34,558 nucleotides of DNA from Thamnocephalis sphaerospora (GCA_003614735.1 KZ992529.1:1-34558), one strand, 5' to 3'. Positions 11,917 through 23,235 are shown, numbered from the stretch's first letter. The notes: a model not told the origin generated them from the sequence alone. Numbers and translations are program-made.

Positions 11917-13084
11917 TTATGCGTTTGGGTTAACCATAAGCGTGCGGTTGTAGGGGAATGGCTGCTCGGTAGCTGGCGCTAGACGGGCCATGAAGCTTGG
12001 TGCTGCGGCCCTGCAGTCGTCACCGCCGCCGAGTCGGATGCCCCAGTACCAGCGATGGCGGGTCGTGTCCAAGCTACCCGAGACAGACCACGCGCAGTTA
12101 GGGTCTTCCTTGCCGAGGTTGGCATCACACAGCACTGCGCCTGTATCAGACTCGGACGTGATCCAGACTTCCCGGTCGCGGTGCTGGTAGCCAGTCCAGG
12201 AGGGAGGCAGACGCGGAACAATATCGTTATAGTTGACGACGCGCAGTGGCTGGTCGGCAATGTTATTTGATGCAGGAAACAGGTTGGACGTGAACCGAGC
12301 AAACTTGTTATCGCCGATGCGTGGCTCGCCGTAGGTGAATAGCTGCTGCGGCACATTTGCTAGCTGACTGCGGAAGTTGGCTGCGGCTAGTATGGTCACG
12401 GCTATGCAATGTACATGCATGTTAGCGATGTGGAAACAGGCAGCATGTGGACGACATATATCTCGCCTCTAGGCAAGTAAACGTACCAGCGCCCAAAGAG
12501 TAACCGGTATACGTAACGGTGTACCCAGGGAACTGTTTGACGGCGGCAAGAACGAGCGGCCTGAGTCGATCCTTTACGGCGTCAAAGCATTCTGCAAAAC
12601 CTCGGTGAACTCTTGCTCCGCCATCACCAGGCAGGTTAAGCGGAACTTTGGTAAAGTCCAGATTTTGCATCCACGACGCAACATTGGTGGAGCCACGGAA
12701 TGCCACAAAGATACGCTGATAGCCCGGATGCGCGGCTACATATCCATAGACACTGGTCTCGGCATCGTACACCTCACCAAGGAACTGCGTTCCGGCGGTC
12801 GGGCCAGAGCAGCGCGGACCACAGTTCCAGCCGGTGGCATTGCACGCGGTGACCGAAGTGTAGATGGCGTGCAGCTTCAGCAGGTTGACTGTGTCCTCGG
12901 GTAGTCGTGTAGGCGCTTTCAGGGCTGTTGTCTTTTCGGCAGGCATTGCAGAAACATTGTACGTGGCTGAGCGTGCTAGTAGTTGGATGGCTAGCACCAG
13001 AAATAATAAAATCCAAGTAGTCGGCCGTTGTCCTTGGCGGAGTGGTAGGTGCTTGATAAAGCTGCTTGACGAGAAACGCATCAT
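11917..13084 (-). CDS. Secreted class 3 lipase (alpha/beta hydrolase), 2 exons
   Basis: Exons 13084-12487 and 12401-11917 join in frame to 360 residues; the intron (85 bp, GTACGT...ATAG) splits the nucleophile-elbow region. A hydrophobic segment at about residues 23-39 acts as a signal peptide or anchor. The nucleophile is Ser196 in YTGYSLGA, where the family usually has GHSLGG. Asp259 (YNDIVPRLPP) and His315 (RHRWYW) complete the expected triad. Upstream, FVAFRGS matches the strand and oxyanion region of fungal triacylglycerol lipases and feruloyl esterases. Several Cys pairs in the N-terminal half fit an extracellular enzyme. It would hydrolyse ester bonds of acylglycerols or plant-type esters; which one cannot be told from sequence. 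A poly(A) signal lies at 11832-11837. Confidence 0.93.
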
Positions 13085-13765
13085 TCTTGGAGGTTGACAG
13101 AGTATGACGACGGCAGGAGACGTTGAATAAACAGAAGCAGGCTGTTATAGCCTGTGCGGGCGGGTCGAGTGAGCGTCAGGCAACAGCGCGTTGCCGGAGT
13201 GAGGGCGAGATGTTGTCTGAAGTTCGTGGTCAAAACCGTGCGTTAGGTGGATGTACTGGAAATTAGCGACCGTATGCGTTCCGTGCTCGTATTTATCAGA
13301 CAGTAGGGTCGCTGCTCCGCATGCAGCGCGGCATGAGACGACCTCTCTGCAGCCGCCACAATGCAGGAGCGTGGAAATGGTACATATGGAATGTAGTGCA
13401 ATATGCAAGTCATGTGAGATGCGCTACATTCCATAGTCGAAGGTGTACAGCACTGGTGCAAGCCGTGCAAGCCAGTGGATTCAACGTATCATGGCATGCT
13501 GTTTTCATCTGCTAGTACCACATGACGCCAGCGAAGGTGGCAGTAGAGCCGGCAGATAAACGGCCGACTGTGTAGTAGTAGGTGTGTCACGCGGTTGTAC
13601 CGTCTGACCTTGACTGATGGCTACTGCGCCGAAACAACTGCGCGTTCCACGTGTCATACTAGTTAGCGTACGGCTGTGCTGCAGGCGGCGATGCTGCGCT
13701 GCTGTTTCCGGTTCTTGTCGCAGGCATTATTCGGCTGCAACTACACTGGGCGCCTGTGTTAAGCC
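13085..13765. other. Intergenic region upstream of the lipase gene
   Basis: No gene is recognised. A perfect 6-bp inverted repeat, CAGGCT (13138-13143) and AGCCTG (13149-13154) with a 5-nt spacer, lies 54 bp upstream of the lipase start. On the minus strand it includes CTATAAC, so it could be a TATA-like core promoter or a binding site. That is a guess from position. Nothing else stands out. Confidence 0.4.
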
Positions 13766-14331
13766 TTAGTTGCAGCGGTGGTACAGCAGGTTCCACGCAG
13801 AGGCGAAGATGGCGGCAAGTATTATCGTTGAGATAGCTGCGGCAAACCTAACGCCCATCGCGTTGCACCAGGCGGCGCTCGGCGGTGGATCTGTCTGGTC
13901 TGCAGTCCTCACATGCTGCTGCACATTCTGATTTGCAGAGCACACCAATGATGGCCGTCTGTGCTGTCCTTCGAAGGCGGCGCCCTGGTTGTATACGGTG
14001 ACGCACTGTTGGAGCTCGCCTGAATTCACACGCACCGCCGGTGCATACAGGACCGCCCGCTCGATCCGGTGGGGTCGGTGCCTGCCGAAGAGGGCTGCAC
14101 ACCACACGAGCATGTAGTGATGAGTGCTACGACTAGGCTACAGCGACCAATAGGGTACATGCCACACACGCGGCCCTGACGATCATGCAACGCCAGGCAA
14201 TAGCCTTGGAGGCCCCTGGAGACGTGAAAGCGGGCGTCCAGCCCCCAAGAGCATCCGTCTGGACAAGGAGACTTGGCCACGTCTGTTCGCATTTCCGCCG
14301 CATACCAGCTCAAACCAGTCTGTTTCACCAT
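13766..14331 (-). CDS. Doubtful small Cys-containing membrane or tail-anchored protein
   Basis: Two minus-strand frames look more protein-like than their surroundings. One (14331-14148) contains CPDGCSWGLDARFHV. The other (to 13766) ends in a hydrophobic segment (FAAAISTIILAAIFASAW) followed by a short basic tail. A 53-bp intron, 14147-14095, with a weak GTCGCT donor and a good GTGTGCAG acceptor, would join them in frame to 170 residues. Alternatively only the second frame (115 codons from 14113) is real, or neither. There is no signal peptide and no family match that I recognise. It sits just past the GH16 poly(A) signal on the same strand, a plausible position for a new gene. Confidence 0.27.
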
Positions 14332-14365
14332 AACGGTGTGCAGCCCTGAAATAGATGTATGTACA

Positions 14366-14371
14366 TTTATT
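14366..14371 (-). terminator. Poly(A) signal AATAAA for the GH16 gene
   Basis: The minus strand has AATAAA about 57 bp after the GH16 stop codon, a typical distance for a 3'-end signal. Confidence 0.6.
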
Positions 14372-14427
14372 GTTTTGCCAATCTGCGCCGAGTGGCTCGT
14401 CGCATGGGCGACGCTTGGCAAGTCCGG

Positions 14428-15309
14428 CTAGTCGAGCCGACTGACACGGATCCAGTCGACGTCAAGCGTAATCTCGTTGATATCATCGGGCACCTTGCTG
14501 CCCCAGTAGGGTTCGATAGCCAGATTGATCACAAGATAAAATGGCTGATCAAACGGCCAATCGTCCTTGTTATCGAGCGAGGGAGGCGAAGAGCGGCCGA
14601 GGAACAGGTCGTCGATACGGTACTCGAGCTGCCCAGGACGCCAGAGCAGCGAGTAGGTGTGCCAGCCGGAAGGATCGAGGCCTTCAGCCCAGAAGGTCAC
14701 CGACTGGCTTTCCCGGCGGTTCACCGTGTGCGAGCCACATGGTGTGCGCATCTGCTCAGGCTCGTACAGCTTGTTCCAGGCCGACTGGAACTCGACCATG
14801 TCCATCTCGCCGCTGTGCGGCCAGGGCCCGTAGGGATTCGTTGCCGATGCCAGCCAAAGGGCCGCAAAGGGTCCGTCGACGGTGGGAAGGCGCGCGCGCA
14901 CGTCTACGCGGCCGTACAGGAATTCGAACTTGCCCTTGGTGTTGATACGGCCGGACGTCCAGCTGTCAGGCCCGGTGCGTCGCGCGGTGATACGTAGCGT
15001 GCCATCCACGTTTGTCTGCACGCTCTCTTGCGTGTACACCTGACGTTCCCAGTTACCCCAGCCGCACTGCACGTCATCGCAGCCATCGCCGAGATTATAG
15101 TTCCAGACCCCTTCGTTTAGGTGTTCTCCGTCGAAGCTGTCCTCTAGCATCACCTCGCCAATGGCTATCTGGCCTTGCTGGGCAACTTCTGCCGGTGGTG
15201 GCCATGCCACATGCAGCGGTGTCTCCTCGCCAGCTGCCCAGCGCGTGGACACCAAGGTTGCTACCACGGCAGCCAGCAGCAGTATTCCTTTGCAGTTCAA
15301 GTGCTTCAT
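14428..15309 (-). CDS. Secreted glycoside hydrolase family 16 (beta-glucanase type)
   Basis: Single exon, 293 residues from the ATG at 15309. The frame is open 78 codons further upstream, but only this ATG gives a signal peptide (hydrophobic core at about residues 8-20, ending near WAAG). The GH16 active site is GEMDMVEF: Glu168 as nucleophile, Asp170 as helper, Glu173 as acid/base, in the E-x-D-x-x-E beta-bulge form. Flanking conserved features include FEFLYGRVDVRARLP, the WLASATNPYGPWPHSG strand before the catalytic motif, and FYLVINLAIEPYWG near the C-terminus. GH16 enzymes cleave or remodel beta-1,3(4)-glucans, acting in wall remodelling or attack on external glucan. A TATA box lies 65-72 bp upstream. 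The gene is divergent from the macro-like gene, with 249 bp between the start codons. Confidence 0.93.
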   Translation of the reverse strand: MKHLNCKGILLLAAVVATLVSTRWAAGEETPLHVAWPPPAEVAQQGQIAIGEVMLEDSFDGEHLNEGVWNYNLGDGCDDVQCGWGNWERQVYTQESVQTNVDGTLRITARRTGPDSWTSGRINTKGKFEFLYGRVDVRARLPTVDGPFAALWLASATNPYGPWPHSGEMDMVEFQSAWNKLYEPEQMRTPCGSHTVNRRESQSVTFWAEGLDPSGWHTYSLLWRPGQLEYRIDDLFLGRSSPPSLDNKDDWPFDQPFYLVINLAIEPYWGSKVPDDINEITLDVDWIRVSRLD

Positions 15310-15373
15310 CGAGGCAGGTATCCTACAGACTGGGATGGCTGCAGACAAATAGGTTGTGTCCACGCTGCACAGA

Positions 15374-15381
15374 CTATATAG
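15374..15381 (-). promoter_or_regulatory. TATA-like element upstream of the GH16 gene
   Basis: The palindrome CTATATAG lies 65-72 bp upstream of the GH16 start codon. Being palindromic, it could serve either of the divergent genes, but it is nearer the GH16 side. Function is inferred from motif and distance. Confidence 0.5.
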
Positions 15382-15558
15382 TGTGCACCTAGACAGTGTG
15401 TAGGAATCATCCTGCAATCCAAAATTGGTTTGAAAATACAGCATGTGCGCTACACACGTAAGCCAAACTGTGCGATGACACCGTGTCAGTATGCTGGGTG
15501 AAGGGAAGCAGTGCCTGCGTCCACACCTGCAGCTCCCCGTCACACTCTATCCAGCAAC

Positions 15559-16452
15559 ATGACCGCCTTTGGCGAACAGACTCCGCCGCCTTACGCGGCT
15601 ACACGCCCGCCCTACTGCTTCTCTCTGCTGCTAACCGACCCAGCCAGCGCAATCTGCAGTCAGTGGCACAGTGCCTTTGGCCCGCTGCTCAGCACACTAG
15701 ACCTGCCGCCAGCCTACAGCGAGCAACCGCCAGAGTTGCGCACTGAAGTGCAGGTGCGCGCTGCTCGTTTCAGTGACTTGCCATCGACGCCTGACTGTCT
15801 GGCAGTGCCGAGTACCAGTTTCGGTCTCTTGCGCGGACTGCTAGGAGACACAGTGGCCGAGTGGTATGGCGGCGGTGGCTCAGACACCGAGACAGGCACC
15901 TACGGGTTTGTGACTACGGTGCAACGCGCACTGGAGCGCACTTACTGCGGTCAGCAGCCAGAGGGCACGTGCGTGCTGGTGGACATGCAGCCGCTTTTGC
16001 AGCGGCTAAGGGAAAGCGGTGACGAACGGCCACGGCCGCGTTGGCTGGCGCTGTTGGCAGTGGTACGTGCCAGCAATGTAGCCTACGTCAGCGCTGATGT
16101 TACCTATAAATGCACTTGGGCGCTATTGTGTGCAGTGCGTGCACATAATGCTGCTTGCGCAGCGCTAGGGACGACTACTGCTGCGACAACAGAGCGCATA
16201 AACACCGTTGCTTGTCCGGGCATTGGAACGGGCGTGTATGGCGTGCCGGTGCCGCGCGCTGCCCTTCAGATGGCGCTGGCATTCCGCCACTTTATCGAAG
16301 CGCCAGCGAATGGCGGCAAGACGGACGGTGCCAATGGTGCACCGGATCAGCGCAAGCTTTGGGAATGGAATGCCGGGCACATTCGATCGTGGACGTATGC
16401 GCGACAGATAGCCAACGATGTGCTGGCCACCATATTGCCACCGCGCGACTAA
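15559..16452 (+). CDS. Macro-domain-like protein
   Basis: Single exon, 297 residues from the first in-frame ATG. The N-terminus is Pro/Tyr-rich (TPPPYAATRPPY). The body has the two hallmarks of macro domains in order. Near residues 75-95, DCLAVPSTSFGLLRG, followed by a Gly-rich stretch, resembles the first loop, which normally reads V-N-x-A-N...GGG. Near residues 215-230, ACPGIGTGVYGVP resembles the phosphate-binding loop that usually reads PGIGTGxxGxP. Macro domains bind or hydrolyse ADP-ribose and related nucleotides. Here the first loop lacks the canonical Asn pair, so catalytic activity is uncertain. No signal peptide or membrane segment is seen, so it is probably intracellular. Its 3' end converges on the omega-amidase gene. 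Confidence 0.68.
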   Translation: MTAFGEQTPPPYAATRPPYCFSLLLTDPASAICSQWHSAFGPLLSTLDLPPAYSEQPPELRTEVQVRAARFSDLPSTPDCLAVPSTSFGLLRGLLGDTVAEWYGGGGSDTETGTYGFVTTVQRALERTYCGQQPEGTCVLVDMQPLLQRLRESGDERPRPRWLALLAVVRASNVAYVSADVTYKCTWALLCAVRAHNAACAALGTTTAATTERINTVACPGIGTGVYGVPVPRAALQMALAFRHFIEAPANGGKTDGANGAPDQRKLWEWNAGHIRSWTYARQIANDVLATILPPRD

Positions 16453-16475
16453 AGCATGGTATGTGTGTTTACGCA

Positions 16476-16481
16476 TTTATT
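16476..16481 (-). terminator. Poly(A) signal AATAAA for the omega-amidase gene
   Basis: The minus-strand AATAAA lies 44 bp beyond the omega-amidase stop codon and only 24 bp downstream of the macro-like stop on the other strand. Confidence 0.6.
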
Positions 16482-16507
16482 CACAATGCATCGGCGTTCC
16501 TTGCGTG

Positions 16508-16513
16508 AATAAA
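16508..16513 (+). terminator. Poly(A) signal AATAAA for the macro-like gene
   Basis: The plus-strand AATAAA is 56 bp after the macro-like stop and 12 bp short of the converging omega-amidase stop codon, so the 3' ends of the two transcripts should overlap. Confidence 0.6.
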
Positions 16514-16524
16514 TCACAGTGCAA

Positions 16525-18050
16525 TCAGTCTTGCTTGCCTGCCGCGACATCAGGATACACGTTGAAGCGGCGCTGTTGCGTCACCGGAATGGCCTGGCGC
16601 ACTTCATTTAGCTTTTCAGGATCTGCATCCACGAGATTACATTAGCAGCAGACATAGTGTGCATGTTGTTGCATATACCTACCCAGGTCTGCATACACAA
16701 TCGTCTCCTTGTGCTCGGTGGTAGCAATCACAGTGCCGCTGCGTTACAGCAAGGTGCATTCACAGCTCATGCTATTAGACTGATGCCAGCTGGCGCTGTG
16801 TTGCCGTGCGCTTACCTAGGATCCACCGCGGTGGAGTGACCCCAGGCCACGTAGGTGCCATTGACGTCGCGCGCTGGCGAGCATGTAGCAACGTAAATCT
16901 AAAAGAATATCAGCAAACAGGTTACATGCACTCACAGGTGCATACACATACCTGGTTATCGACCGCACTGATGGATGATGGACGACAGTGTATATGCATG
17001 GATTAGCGTGCATGGTTGCTAGGGCGACGCGCGCAATAGGCTTCAGATCACTTACCGAGCACGCTGCAAGAGCTCCCAGTGTAGCGGGCCAGTGGCCATG
17101 TTGAATGCACCAGGATAGATCATGGCCACGCAGCCTACGGCAGAACGGTTAGCTGCATATACAAGATTACATTGTGCTGATGCCGCTTCGTACTACCTTT
17201 ACGTGCTGCAATCATGGCCAGCTCTGGAAAACGAATATCATAGCAGATACCAAGACCAATACGTCCGTACACTGTCGTACCAACAAGTGGCTACCCCGTT
17301 AGCTCTGTCCTCCAGCAACGCGTCTTTGATGCACATACTCGTGTCAAAGTGAGTGAGTGAGTTGCCAGGGCTGAGCACCTCGCTTTCCTACATGGGAGAG
17401 TAAGTCCGATTTGCACAGGTGATCTCATCAATGTGCGATACGTGCCTGGAAGCGAATCTTGCCGGGTATGTCAATATCAAACAGGTGGATCTTTCGGTGG
17501 ACTGCCAGCTGTGCGCCTACATGCCAGCGCACAATAAGGGTCTTTCAACAGCATGCTAGCACCGCAGCGCTACTTGCCATCAGGTCCATGCACAACACAG
17601 GTGTTGAACAGCTTTCCAGTTGCATCACGTTCTGGAATTGAGCCTGCATCAAAGGTGCCAGGATAGAGTTGGTTATGCGCGTCATCTGATATTCTGGCCC
17701 ATCAACGCCAACTCACCACCCACTAGATATACATTGGCTTCCTGCCGACCCCAGCCAGTGCTTCACGTTAGCTATGCAAACCCGTCTACGTGCAGCAACA
17801 AACTACGCACCTTGGCCATGTCGCTAAGGGCCTGCGTGGTCGCGCCAGGCACTGACTCGGCATACTCGCTAAAGTACTGCGTGCCATAAAGCGAGTTGAA
17901 GCATTCTGGCAGGCAGACCACCTGAGCACCCTTTTGTGCCGCTTCTAGCACATGTGTCCGAGCATTTGCAATGTTTTGGGTCTTTTGCGCAGAGACGGCC
18001 AGCTGGACAAGCGCCAGGCGGAATGGACGAAAGAGCGACGCGGCAGCCAT
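16525..18050 (-). CDS. NIT2: NIT2-type omega-amidase (nitrilase superfamily), 11 exons
   Basis: Exons (minus): 18050-17811, 17741-17717, 17643-17578, 17516-17446, 17387-17339, 17271-17197, 17134-17056, 16967-16952, 16898-16816, 16738-16683, 16622-16525. Joined they give 285 residues, the length of NIT2/yeast Nit3. The triad is Glu49 ([10 protein letters not shown]), Lys119 ([10 protein letters not shown]) and Cys160 ([12 protein letters not shown]). The [12 protein letters not shown] strand and VAWGHSTAV segment are also present. The family hydrolyses alpha-ketoglutaramate or ketosuccinamate to the keto acid and ammonia; closely related NIT1 proteins repair deaminated glutathione, but the overall match is better to NIT2. 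Two introns, 17577-17517 and 17445-17388, begin with GC (GCAAGT and GCACGT); no GT donor gives a working frame there. Exon 8 is only 16 nt. A long CT repeat starts 13 bp upstream of the ATG. Confidence 0.95.
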
Positions 18051-18058
18051 GGTGTCGG

Positions 18059-18062
<4 letters not shown>

Positions 18063-18107
<45 letters not shown>
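18063..18107 (+). repeat. (GA)22 dinucleotide microsatellite in the NIT2 leader
   Basis: There are about 45 bp of uninterrupted GA on the plus strand. On the minus strand this is a (CT)22 tract ending 13 bp before the omega-amidase start codon, so it falls in the promoter or 5' leader. Such tracts vary in length and can set nucleosome-free promoter DNA. Confidence 0.97.
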
Positions 18108-18110
<3 letters not shown>

Positions 18111-18465
18111 GAAGAGTAGTGTACGTGTACAGACGTGATGGCGCGGCCGACTGCCCTGATGTAGCAACGAGATCCAGCACGTCATCAGCTCTTTTGAACG
18201 CAGCAGCCATCCGCTTTGCCACATTATTCAGGTCGTGTGCAATTACACTGGTGTATTTCAAGGAAATATGTACTAGCTGAGGCGAGCAAGGAATAAAACA
18301 TACTAGAAGGTGCTGCCATGAAAGAACACGCAACGGCAGGACAACGACGCATGCACGCACAGACGTGGCTAATGATGATGATAGTGTTGCGCCATGCATG
18401 AAGCGACCGCGGTTGTCGCTGCGCTTAAAGATTGGCCAATGCAGCCGATATGCAGCTCTCATCGC
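18108..18465. other. Intergenic between NIT2 and P4H-A, no gene seen
   Basis: This holds the promoter side of the omega-amidase gene and the 3' flank of prolyl 4-hydroxylase A, both on the minus strand. No poly(A) hexamer for the P4H gene was found here in minus orientation. Reading frames are extensions of the CT-repeat frame and look spurious. Confidence 0.45.
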
Positions 18466-19614
18466 TTAGAGCTCCTCCTTGTGCTTCTCGCCAGACTGTG
18501 CCTCTGCCTTTTGGTCTTCGGTAGCATAGCCGACGCGCTGCGACGGATCCGCGTTCTTCTGGGCCTCCTGCGCAGCCTTCTCGCGCAGAATCTCAGAAAC
18601 GTGCGGCAGCATCTTGCGCTGCCAGATGTTGATGGCATACTTTTCGCCGCCCTTGACTGGGGCACCGCCGTGCAGCGTGCGCTCGTCCTCGCGGTCGTTC
18701 AGACCGACATTGTACCAGAAGACGGCGGCGTTCTTTTTGGGCGCAAAGTCCAGACCAAGCTTGGGGAAGATGGTGCTGCCGCCCTCGGTCGGCTCGTTCA
18801 GGTAGACCAGGATGGTCACGTAGCGCTGGCCAAAGCGGGTCCAGTAGTCGCGCTTCAGATCCTCAGTGCTGACGTAGTCAAAGTGCGGGCGGAACTCCTG
18901 GCCCTCCTTGTACCAGACGACCTGCAGCGGTTCCGTGTCGGCCACCGTGATGTTGGAGACCAGAGAGGCGCGCTCCTCAATGCACTTGATGACGTGGTCG
19001 GCAGTCTTGGCCAGATAGGCGCTGGACGAGGTGCGGGCCTCGGAGTGAATGCTCTCGCCAAACACGCGCGAGCGCTGCATCTGGGGTCCGGCCACGGCAA
19101 TCATGTGCTCGGCCTCGCCCGGCTGCAAAAAGTCTTCAAGGATCATGACCATTGGGTCGCGATGCGCAACCACCGCGCGATAGTTGTGCTTGCAAACGTA
19201 GGTGCTTTCGTCCACCAGGCCACGAGCGGCCAGCTGCACATGTTTTGGCTGCTGCTGCTGCTGCTGCTGCTGCTGAGCCGGCTGCGAATAGACAGCTGGC
19301 TGGCTCTGCGGTGGAGCATAGCCCTGTTGTTGGAGCTGCAGATTTGCCACATGCTCCGGAGACAGGCCGAGATATGCTTCTGCCGTCCGCTTCAGTCCTA
19401 CCTGCACGAGCGGGCTGAGTGCCGAGGAAAGAACCGAGCAGACAACGAGAAGAAGCAAAAGGGTTGAGGTGCTCACGCCGCCGCTGCTGCTGGCCACTGC
19501 TGGTGCCGCAAATGACACCGGAGCCGGGGCCGGAGCCGGAGCCGGGGCAGCCACTGGCTCCGAGGCTTCCACGGGCTCTGGTGTGGCGTCTTTAGTGGTC
19601 TGCTTTGCGCCCAT
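18466..19614 (-). CDS. ER-type prolyl 4-hydroxylase, 2-oxoglutarate/Fe(II) dioxygenase (paralog A)
   Basis: Single exon, 382 residues. The N-terminus is Pro/Ala-rich (APAPAPAPAP), followed by one membrane segment (about 51-70), a linker with a nine-residue polyglutamine (114-122), and a catalytic domain (about 135-340). Iron ligands are His244 and Asp246 (RPHFDY) and His315 (LHGGAP); Lys325 (EKYAINIW) should bind 2-oxoglutarate. A charged C-terminal extension of about 45 residues ends in HKEEL, whose last four residues resemble the KDEL/HDEL ER-retrieval signal. The layout suggests a type II protein with its catalytic domain in the ER lumen. It would hydroxylate prolines of secretory proteins; Pro-rich wall proteins such as the one at 10172-10687 are possible substrates (inference). 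The catalytic core is highly similar to the protein at 30829-31746. Confidence 0.93.
   Translation of the reverse strand: MGAKQTTKDATPEPVEASEPVAAPAPAPAPAPVSFAAPAVASSSGGVSTSTLLLLLVVCSVLSSALSPLVQVGLKRTAEAYLGLSPEHVANLQLQQQGYAPPQSQPAVYSQPAQQQQQQQQQPKHVQLAARGLVDESTYVCKHNYRAVVAHRDPMVMILEDFLQPGEAEHMIAVAGPQMQRSRVFGESIHSEARTSSSAYLAKTADHVIKCIEERASLVSNITVADTEPLQVVWYKEGQEFRPHFDYVSTEDLKRDYWTRFGQRYVTILVYLNEPTEGGSTIFPKLGLDFAPKKNAAVFWYNVGLNDREDERTLHGGAPVKGGEKYAINIWQRKMLPHVSEILREKAAQEAQKNADPSQRVGYATEDQKAEAQSGEKHKEEL
19249..19275 (+). repeat. (CTG)9 trinucleotide repeat, polyglutamine in P4H-A
   Basis: There are nine uninterrupted CTG units on the plus strand, CAG on the coding strand. They encode the glutamine run in the linker between membrane segment and catalytic domain. 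Length change would be in frame. Confidence 0.95.
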
Positions 19615-20672
19615 GGCTAGAGTGGAGCGGTTGGAATGAGCGTGCGGATGGAGCAGTGTGCAGATGAGGCGACGAGTGCAAGTAGCGAGGCCGGGTGTAG
19701 AGCGGCAGCCGGCGTGCTTTTAACCAGTCCACTGCCGTTCACATGTGCTCCCAGGTTGGCCCGACCGACTAGCCAGGCACCGGACGGGCCAGTCTGCTCT
19801 TTCCGTGCTGTTATTTTGCGGCACATCGGTCCGTTTCAGTGCCTGACATCTGCATTAACAGGAGCCGGCATCCTTGGTAGCGGATATGCTCTTGCCAGGC
19901 GTCAAGATGCTCGCTATCGCTTGCTGCTGGGCGTTTATCCGGTGGTGGTGGAGCGGCGGGCATTGTTGTGCGCGTCGTGGCCATTGGTGCATGTGGCCGT
20001 GTGCTGTGGGGATTGGTCGGGACGATGACCGCAAATAGTAAGAGCGCGTCGGCCCAGTAAATCATAAGCGCCTTGATGCTACACGAATCATGCCACACTC
20101 CAACCCTCCAAGTGGGTGCGTACCCAGACTTGCTGCTATGCTTAGGCCACGGCTGCTATTTACGGCTGGCGTGTTTAAAAGGCGCCGCAGCATCTCCGTG
20201 ATTAGATAGTGGGCGCAGAAATGAGGCATCTAACGCTGTTTTGTCGCCATAGCGGTCGATGTCATCCGACCACGTTATAGCCCAAGGGTACTTGCAGCCT
20301 GTGCTCCTACGGCCTTTGGACCTCGCCATGACCATTCTCAGACACATACCATGCAGATTGAGACGCTTGGCTTTGTCCGCGTCGGCTACTGGTTGAAACA
20401 CGTGCAAATGTTGGTGTGTGTGGAACGCTGGATTCGAGTGGACGCTGAAAGCAGCAGGATCTGTGCATCGTCTTCATCTGGCGTGCTGCTTATTCAGGCA
20501 CATGCTGCCGAAGCCCGTGTGTGTGCATCCCTGCATGCACATCGCTACGTCGATAGCTCTCCTCATTCGGGACATGCCGATGGGGCTGTGTCAATAGGCT
20601 GTGACTGTACATGTAAGAAACAGGCGGATCAGTGTTTGCCGAGTGTTTGTTTTCTTTTCTCAAACCGTCTCT
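19615..20672. other. Divergent intergenic region between P4H-A and the AAA ATPase
   Basis: No gene is recognised in about 1.06 kb. Frames on both strands at 19636-20098 have some hydrophobic content but no domain signal. The region should hold promoters for both flanking genes. It might also hide N-terminal exons of the AAA ATPase, because the N-domain expected in that family is missing. I could not find a splice solution that adds one. Confidence 0.4.

Positions 20673-23235
<2,563 letters not shown>

Noticed and set aside
15310-15543. N-terminal extension of the GH16 protein by 78 residues
   Set aside because: The extension spans the TATA-like element and has Cys-rich random composition. 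The ATG at 15309 gives a clean signal peptide.
16525-18050. Frame breaks suggesting an omega-amidase pseudogene
   Set aside because: All breaks are explained by ten short introns once GC donors and a 16-nt exon are allowed. The full triad and normal length are kept.
18394-19467. 357-codon plus-strand open frame rich in Leu
   Set aside because: It is a mirror of the prolyl 4-hydroxylase A gene. The Leu runs are antisense of CAG and Ser/Ala codons.
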